A DNA stretch of 64,000 nt from the NCBI RefSeq assembly GCF_018398875.1, contig NZ_JAGWDK010000019.1, positions 62,001 through 126,000 of the forward strand, in the 5' to 3' direction. The position numbers were made by a program, and so were the translations under genes. This stretch comes from Bradyrhizobium sp. sGM-13 (lineage in GTDB: Bacteria > Pseudomonadota > Alphaproteobacteria > Rhizobiales > Xanthobacteraceae). A model generated the notes under the pieces. It made no database searches and was not told where the DNA came from. It saw only the letters and a list, made by a program, of their open reading frames with translations. Shown piece after piece: positions 59,657-64,000 of this stretch (positions within the stretch are counted from its first letter, which is position 1; each line of letters begins with the position of its first letter).

Positions 59657-60403
59657 ATGGAGATTTGGCGCCTCTTGCCGGCGGGAGTCGTGCTTGGGCT
59701 CTTTATCGGAGGAGCGTGGACGTACCTTGTCTACATGGATTGGGGCATGCGCCACATGGACGTCGGTATGGACATGTGGATCATGCCGCAGATGGCGGAC
59801 TGGGACGCGACCGATCTCGGGCTCGTGCTGCTGATGTGGGCGGTGATGATGGCGGCGATGATGCTGCCATCGGTCCTGCCGGTGATCATGGTCCTTATCC
59901 GCTTCGGCGGCTCCGCGCACGCCGCCGGGTTCATCGTGGGATATCTTATGGCCTGGGGCGGATTCAGCGTTGCGGCGACTCTCGTGCACTGGGCACTGCT
60001 CGAGGCGGCCCTAGTCTCGCCGATGATGGAGAGCGCGAGCGTGCCTTTGAGCGCCGCGGTGCTGGCCGTCGCTGGCCTCTTCCAGTTCACGCCATTGAAG
60101 CACGCCTGTCTTATCCGCTGCCGTTCGCCATGGGGTGCGGTGCTCAATCCGTCGAGCGCTACAATCGCCACGCGCGAGGGCTTGCGCCATGGCGCTTTTT
60201 GCATCGGCTGCTGCTGGGTGTTGATGGCGCTGCTGTTCGTCGCAGGCGTCATGAATCTGCTTTGGATCTCGGTCATTGCCGCCTACGTCATCGCAGAGAA
60301 ATGGGCGCCGGGCGCGGAATGGTTCAGCCGCGCGGTCGGCGCACTATTGTGCTTGGCGGCGGTCGTGGTGTTTGGCGTTGGTGCACGCCAAAGCTTGTCT
60401 TAG
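59657..60403 (+). CDS. DUF2182-family membrane protein
   Basis: A 248-residue membrane protein with about six helices. The family motifs are visible: LLMWAVMMAAMMLPSV, FTPLKHACLIRCRSP and HGAFCIGCCWVLMALLF, with Met-rich and Cys-containing helices that suggest metal handling. The ATG at 59657 is chosen; an upstream TTG frame would overlap the preceding gene by 38 bp. It forms a probable operon with the exported DUF1326 protein. A metal-transfer or copper-related role is inference. Confidence 0.87.
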   Translation: MEIWRLLPAGVVLGLFIGGAWTYLVYMDWGMRHMDVGMDMWIMPQMADWDATDLGLVLLMWAVMMAAMMLPSVLPVIMVLIRFGGSAHAAGFIVGYLMAWGGFSVAATLVHWALLEAALVSPMMESASVPLSAAVLAVAGLFQFTPLKHACLIRCRSPWGAVLNPSSATIATREGLRHGAFCIGCCWVLMALLFVAGVMNLLWISVIAAYVIAEKWAPGAEWFSRAVGALLCLAAVVVFGVGARQSLS

Positions 60404-60610
60404 TGCTGGCGACGAGCATGAGAATATTGCGGTGCTCCATTCGACCACCCTGTCTACAGGAGGGATCGCGGAATTCGCTGCACCGGAAATAGGTTTTCAT
60501 ATCTTGAGGGGGTTGTCTGCGAGCTATTTCTTACCAAGAAGGCGAGCGCCGCGTTCACACGCCTGACGTCAGCTCGTGGCACTCAACGGACATGCCGAGC
60601 GGGCCGGATG

Positions 60611-60684
60611 ATGTCCGCCTTCGGGAGCAAAGCAGAAGTGGCTGTAAGTCCGAGCGATGTCACATTTTGGACCCAAATCGGACT
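60611..60684 (+). repeat. Dispersed degenerate repeat, copy B
   Basis: A 74-bp direct copy of the element at 57647: ATGTCCGCCTTCGGGAGC at the left end and TTTTGGACCCAAATCGGACT at the right, reading MSAFGSKAEV when translated. Its right end abuts the stop codon of the RidA gene at 60685. Copies A and B flank the ModA-like and DUF1326/DUF2182 genes. Confidence 0.7.
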
Positions 60685-61083
60685 TCAGCTCTTACCGAGA
60701 TAGGCGACGGTTTCGATCTCCACCAAGACTTCCGGTTTCGCGAGAGATCGCACTTCTACAAGCGTGGAGGCAGGAAAGTCTCCGGTGAAGAACTCGCGGC
60801 GCGCTCGCCAGACCTCGGTGTTTCTCCTGATATCGACGACGTAGATCGTCATCTTTACCAGGTTGTCCATCGTTCCCCCGGCCGCTTTGATAATGCGATC
60901 AATACGTGAAAATATTTGCTTGGCTTGTTCGTACTCATCTTTTCCAACTATCTCGGTGCCGCCCTCAAAGGGACGTGCGACTTGGCCAGAGATGAACAGC
61001 ATGTCGCCGGCGCGTATGGCGTTTGACCAGAGACCGGGGCCGACCTCGGCTACGTCGGGGACGGGCAGCTTTGTCCTTGGCAT
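60685..61083 (-). CDS. RidA/YjgF-family deaminase-like protein
   Basis: A 132-residue single-domain protein of the YjgF/YER057c/UK114 family (LWSNAIRAGDMLFISGQVARP, then AGGTMDNLVKMTIYVVDIRR, and a final RSLAKPEVLVEIETVAYL). The conserved Arg of the family's imine-hydrolysing members is expected near residue 107; here the block reads STLVEVRSLAKPEVLVEIE, with Arg in VEVRSLAKP. It is a small trimeric enzyme, possibly acting on reactive imines or on a pathway intermediate. It stands alone and its gene ends against repeat copy B. Confidence 0.9.
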   Translation of the reverse strand: MPRTKLPVPDVAEVGPGLWSNAIRAGDMLFISGQVARPFEGGTEIVGKDEYEQAKQIFSRIDRIIKAAGGTMDNLVKMTIYVVDIRRNTEVWRARREFFTGDFPASTLVEVRSLAKPEVLVEIETVAYLGKS

Positions 61084-61641
61084 TGCATTCTCCCTATGAA
61101 TTGTCGCGGATGCGTTTTGCTATTGGTTTATCACAAATACAGGCAAGCGCGTCGCGCCTCCTTTGTCCGACCGGGGCGGCCGCTCCGCCCCGGTAGATAG
61201 CTTGAAGCGGTGGATGTAAGGTCCTGAGCGCCTCGGAGAAAGCAATGAAATGGCGAGGGTTCATCCAGTTCTAGGTGGAGCGGCGGCTGTGTTGCCGATC
61301 GCTGTTCGAACGCGGCCAACATTCGCGGAATATCCCCTCCTAAGGGGGAGCGGACGAAGGGCGGCACGTCCAGCTATGTCGCCTTTTGGCCGTTGAGACA
61401 TGCCGAAAGACGCTGAAAACGCCTGCTTATAGGGCTAGCCCGGAAGTGGTCGGCGCATGGTCAAAATGACGAGATTGACCCATCGCGGGTATCGAGCAGG
61501 GCCACAGTATCTTCCATGGTCCACAATTGTCGCTGATACCAGCGGCCATCGGTGCGTGACTTTTGATCGTCTCGTCATGCAAACCTCGAGCCCTGCGTCT
61601 CAGCGGCGAGAATGCCTAGTGTACGGCTATGAGACAAAATC
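61084..61641. other. Intergenic region with no recognised gene
   Basis: About 560 bp between the RidA and DinB genes, which diverge. A 78-codon minus-strand frame (61131-61367) and a 62-codon plus-strand frame (61457-61645) lack domains, ribosome sites and any support. Nothing else is recognised; it may hold gene remnants. Confidence 0.5.
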
Positions 61642-62181
61642 ATGACCATCTCCCAATTTCGGCAACTTGCCGCCTATAATCGCTGGGCCAATGCGCGCCT
61701 GTATGCCGCTGCACTTGACCTATCGGATCAGGCCTATCGCCTTCACATCGGCGTCTCCTTCGGCAGTCTGCACGGCACATTAAACTACTTGCTGCTGACC
61801 GACCGCCTCTGGCTGAAACGGCTGACCGGCGAAGGCGACCATCCGGATCGTCTCGACGCTATTTTGTATGAAGACCGTGCCGAATTAACCCGGGCGCGTA
61901 TCGATGAAGACAATCGGTTGATGGTGGTTGTCGACCAGTACGACGAAGCGACACTTGCCAGTCTCCACGGCTACAAGACAAGCTCCGGGATGCCGCAGTC
62001 TCAGGTCCTCGTGGATATTCTGTTGCACCTATTCAATCACCAGGCTCATCATCGCGGACAAGCACATGCGTGCTTATCGATCTTGACGGGTGGCGAACCA
62101 CCTTCACTCGACTTGCTGGTGTTTCAGCGGGGCGGCACAGCGCCTGACCTCAAAACACTGATCGGACACGGACGGGTGTAG
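61642..62181 (+). CDS. DinB-family protein
   Basis: A 179-residue four-helix-bundle protein of the DinB/YfiT-like group. It starts FRQLAAYNRWANARLYAAALDL and has the three metal-binding His positions: His in GSLHGTLNYLLLTDRLWLKRL and two in FNHQAHHRGQAHACL. The family includes thiol transferases and uncharacterised metalloenzymes. ATG 61642 is the first start in frame, without a clear Shine-Dalgarno sequence. No operon partner is visible. Confidence 0.9.
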   Translation: MTISQFRQLAAYNRWANARLYAAALDLSDQAYRLHIGVSFGSLHGTLNYLLLTDRLWLKRLTGEGDHPDRLDAILYEDRAELTRARIDEDNRLMVVVDQYDEATLASLHGYKTSSGMPQSQVLVDILLHLFNHQAHHRGQAHACLSILTGGEPPSLDLLVFQRGGTAPDLKTLIGHGRV

Positions 62182-62310
62182 TGAGGCCTATTTGGGTGCG
62201 GTTCCGACGAGAAGAGAACTTTGCGAATTCTGGTCGGTGGCTGCCAAGCTGTTTGCGTTGAAAATTGACCTAGCCGCGTCAGCGAAGCCGTCTGGCCCGT
62301 CGCGACGAAA

Positions 62311-62469
62311 TTAGTCCTCGCTGAGGTCTTCTTTCGAGGGCAAAGCCGACTCTATTTGCTCTTCGTGAGTATTACGGCTCGTGACCCTTTTCTGAAGTGC
62401 TGCGAGGGCGCGACGAGGCTCGCAATTGATGAAGGTCTGGGCGGCCTCCAGCTTAGGGCCGCGGCTCAT
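62311..62469 (-). CDS. Small hypothetical protein, translationally coupled to the TAXI-type gene
   Basis: A 52-residue frame absent from longer-ORF surveys. Its ATG at 62469 overlaps the TGA of the TAXI-type gene by 4 bp (ATGA). It reads MSRGPKLEAAQTFINCEPRR, continues with ALAALQKRVTSRNTHEEQ and ends ESALPSKEDLSED before a TAA at 62311. It is predicted to be soluble, charged and helical, with no domain I recognise. The overlap and non-random composition support coding; conservation has not been checked. Confidence 0.5.
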   Translation of the reverse strand: MSRGPKLEAAQTFINCEPRRALAALQKRVTSRNTHEEQIESALPSKEDLSED

Positions 62470-63080
62470 TGCGGGACATCAACCTCGTGGGTGTGATCTT
62501 CATGGGCATGTGGCTCGAGGCCCGGCATGGGCGCGCCCGTGAAATAACCTAGAGCGCCAGGATGCAGCGGGATGCGCGAGTCGGGTGGCTCGGAGGACGA
62601 ACCGCTCGGCAGCAGCAATTCGGGAAGGGCGCTGCGGCTCTTGTCCAACGCCTCGGCAATCAACCAGGCATGGCGTGCTGCAAAGTCGTCGCGGCAGACG
62701 AACAAATACTCTCCGATGCCGACGACGGTGAACAGTTTGACTGGTCCGTGCTCGGCGAAGGGGGGCCTCCCTTGTCGAAGGGCTGCCGCATCGTCGCGCC
62801 GCATCAGCGCGACGTCCAACTGCTGCGAGCTGATCAGGCTGGCGATGCGCTCCTTGTGCGGCGCCCTGCTCACCTGAGCCTTGCTGCTTGGCAAGCGATC
62901 CGCGAGGACCTCAGCTACCCGCTTGCCGAGCTCGAACGAGGGAGGATCGGCGCGCGAAGTCAGGATCAGCAGGTGGCGCCGACGGTAGACACCCCACTGG
63001 CCATAGGGTGCGTGGCCACAAAGGAACATGGCTGCGGCGCCGGCCCCCGCGGTTCGGAGGAATTCCCGGCGGCTCGACAT
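62466..63080 (-). CDS. Short TAXI-type solute-binding-like exported protein
   Basis: A 204-residue protein with a twin-arginine signal (MSSRREFLRTAGAGAAAMFL). The start at 63080 is supported by GAGG upstream; ATG 63116, one base after the acetamidase stop, would add 12 residues before the signal. The C-terminal part has GIGEYLFVCRDDF, LIAEALDKSRSALP and IPLHPGALGYFTG, which matches the end of TAXI-family TRAP binding proteins. At about two thirds of the usual length or less (family about 320 or more), the N-terminal lobe is incomplete. The tail PHAHEDHTHEVDVPQ is His-rich. It follows the acetamidase gene. Confidence 0.75.
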   Translation of the reverse strand: MSSRREFLRTAGAGAAAMFLCGHAPYGQWGVYRRRHLLILTSRADPPSFELGKRVAEVLADRLPSSKAQVSRAPHKERIASLISSQQLDVALMRRDDAAALRQGRPPFAEHGPVKLFTVVGIGEYLFVCRDDFAARHAWLIAEALDKSRSALPELLLPSGSSSEPPDSRIPLHPGALGYFTGAPMPGLEPHAHEDHTHEVDVPQ

Positions 63081-63117
63081 CCCGCCAACCTCAGGATCTT
63101 CGGTCTTATGCCACATG

Positions 63118-64000
63118 CTACTTCTTGCGGAATATGGTGGTCGGCAGGATGGCGGAGACTGCGTAGTTCGGCACGTCGACGACATTGCCAATACGCAGGT
63201 CGGCGGCCACGCTCGCCACGACATATGCCTGCTCCGGCGTGAGGCCCTTCTCGCCAACCATCCAGTCGATCAGCTCGATCAGGGCGTTGCGCGCCGCCAG
63301 CATCAGATCCTCCGAGAGGTTCTCGAGCGGGCCGAGTTTCTGGCTGTCGAGGTAGGTATGGTAAGGCGGGATCTGGCCCTTGGCTTTCAGCGGGAAGCCG
63401 GTGGTGGCGTAGAACTCGGTCGGCGCCAACCGGATGAGCTGATCGCCGCCTTCGAAGTGCGGGACTTTGACCTTCGCGGCTTGCGCCTTGCGGATCTCGG
63501 TGACCAGCGTGACCGTCGCCCCCATCTCGATCGCCGTGCCGGAGACCTCGCCATCGCCTTGCGCGAAATGGACGTCGCCGACGAACAACCCGCACCCGTC
63601 CACGAAGCAGGGCAGCAGCAGCGTCGTGCCCACCACCATCTGCTTGATGTCCATGTTGCCACCGTTCTCGCGCGGCGGAATGGTGCGCAGGCACTCATTC
63701 TTGCTGGTTCCGTTCTGACCGCAGACATCGCTCGGCAGCGCTCCGAGCGGTTGCGGAGACAGCACGACGCCGCCCGCGCTCTGCAGCGCCGCCTCGCGCG
63801 TGAGGATCGTGGCCACCTCGGGCTGGCCCGGCAGCACCCCGACCGTGCCCATAAATCCGTTAAAGGGGATGACGACGCCCGGGATCTGGTCGGAGACCGC
63901 CTCCTTGCGGTTGAGTTTCCAATTGGCGATGAACGGCTTGGTGAAGCGATCGCGCAGGAAACCGAAGCCCGGGACGATCACGGTGTAGCCGTAGTCGTCC
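63118..64000 (-). CDS. Acetamidase/formamidase (FmdA/AmdA family), N-terminal part beyond the window
   Basis: The frame is open to the right edge (the bases before the first internal ATG translate as DDYGYTVIVPGFGFLRDRF), so about 294 C-terminal residues are present of roughly 400. Family blocks are IPGVVIPFNGFMGTVGVLPG, PRENGGNMDIKQMVVGTTLLLPCFVDG, LFVGDVHFAQGDGEVSGTAIEMGATVTL (core GDVHFAQGDGEVSGTAIE) and VAADLRIGNVVDVPNYAVSA. The enzyme hydrolyses formamide or short amides to ammonia and the acid. It is followed by the TAXI-type protein and the small ORF, which may belong to the same unit. Confidence 0.93.
   Translation of the reverse strand, partial: DDYGYTVIVPGFGFLRDRFTKPFIANWKLNRKEAVSDQIPGVVIPFNGFMGTVGVLPGQPEVATILTREAALQSAGGVVLSPQPLGALPSDVCGQNGTSKNECLRTIPPRENGGNMDIKQMVVGTTLLLPCFVDGCGLFVGDVHFAQGDGEVSGTAIEMGATVTLVTEIRKAQAAKVKVPHFEGGDQLIRLAPTEFYATTGFPLKAKGQIPPYHTYLDSQKLGPLENLSEDLMLAARNALIELIDWMVGEKGLTPEQAYVVASVAADLRIGNVVDVPNYAVSAILPTTIFRKK

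Noticed and set aside
61131..61367. 78-codon minus-strand ORF in the RidA-DinB gap
   Set aside because: No domain, no ribosome site and no conserved neighbour; open frames of this length are expected by chance in high-GC DNA.

Overview
The window reads as chromosomal DNA of an alphaproteobacterium of the Bradyrhizobium type. The evidence is a complete red-type (form IC) Calvin-cycle operon in the order cbbR < > cbbF-P-T-A-L-S-X, dense high-GC coding, many solute-binding-protein transporters, and intergenic repeats that I recognise from rhizobial genomes (short spurious peptides resembling SLRTQGPIPR and MSAFGGKAD). I see no rRNA, tRNA, CRISPR array, phage or intact insertion sequence. Family assignments rest on motifs read by eye, without database searches.

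Layout. 1-8.8 kb holds the start of a Baeyer-Villiger monooxygenase, a divergent LysR / Bug-type binding-protein pair, a four-gene MacA-like adaptor / ATPase / two-permease exporter, and an orphan DUF2066 protein. Two nested inverted-repeat elements (711-885, 8615-8824) lie in this part. 8.9-34.8 kb is one long run of minus-strand genes. Its core is an apparently undescribed catabolic locus: a branched-chain-type ABC importer (LivJ, H, M, G and a LivF fused to a Tm-1/UPF0261 domain), an AraC regulator, a phosphoenolpyruvate-hydrolase-like TIM barrel, a very long flotillin, two SRPBCC proteins, a xanthine-dehydrogenase-family molybdenum hydroxylase whose large subunit is split into two genes, its MoxR and VWA maturation factors, an amidohydrolase, a metallo-beta-lactamase-fold lactonase, an SMP-30/isochorismatase fusion, a flavodoxin-fold reductase and a quinone-oxidoreductase-like enzyme. 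The simplest reading is uptake of a small, perhaps cyclic, carboxylate, hydroxylation by the Mo enzyme and hydrolytic opening of lactone or amide intermediates. The substrate is unknown.

34.8-41 kb has a TetR regulator with a phased four-half-site operator facing a hydrolase / MATE operon, a short-chain dehydrogenase, an RTX-like protein with a 17-residue repeat, and a TRAP transporter. 41-50 kb is the CO2-fixation operon, with a CbbR-site candidate and a strong hairpin terminator between cbbS and cbbX that probably lowers cbbX expression relative to Rubisco.

50-57.6 kb is accessory. It contains a radical SAM enzyme carrying a degenerate TusA-like domain, a PhnD-type binding protein without signal peptide, an acyl-CoA-dehydrogenase-like enzyme, and a tightly coupled four-gene set (DUF2064 glycosyltransferase, polytopic glycosyltransferase, radical SAM/SPASM protein, family-2 glycosyltransferase) that may make an uncharacterised glycoconjugate. 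57.6-60.7 kb is a segment flanked by two direct copies of a degenerate 75-bp repeat and carries a ModA-like protein and a DUF1326-DUF2182 pair. The right end has RidA, DinB, a short TAXI-type binding protein overlapping a previously unmarked 52-residue ORF, and the 3' part of an acetamidase/formamidase gene.
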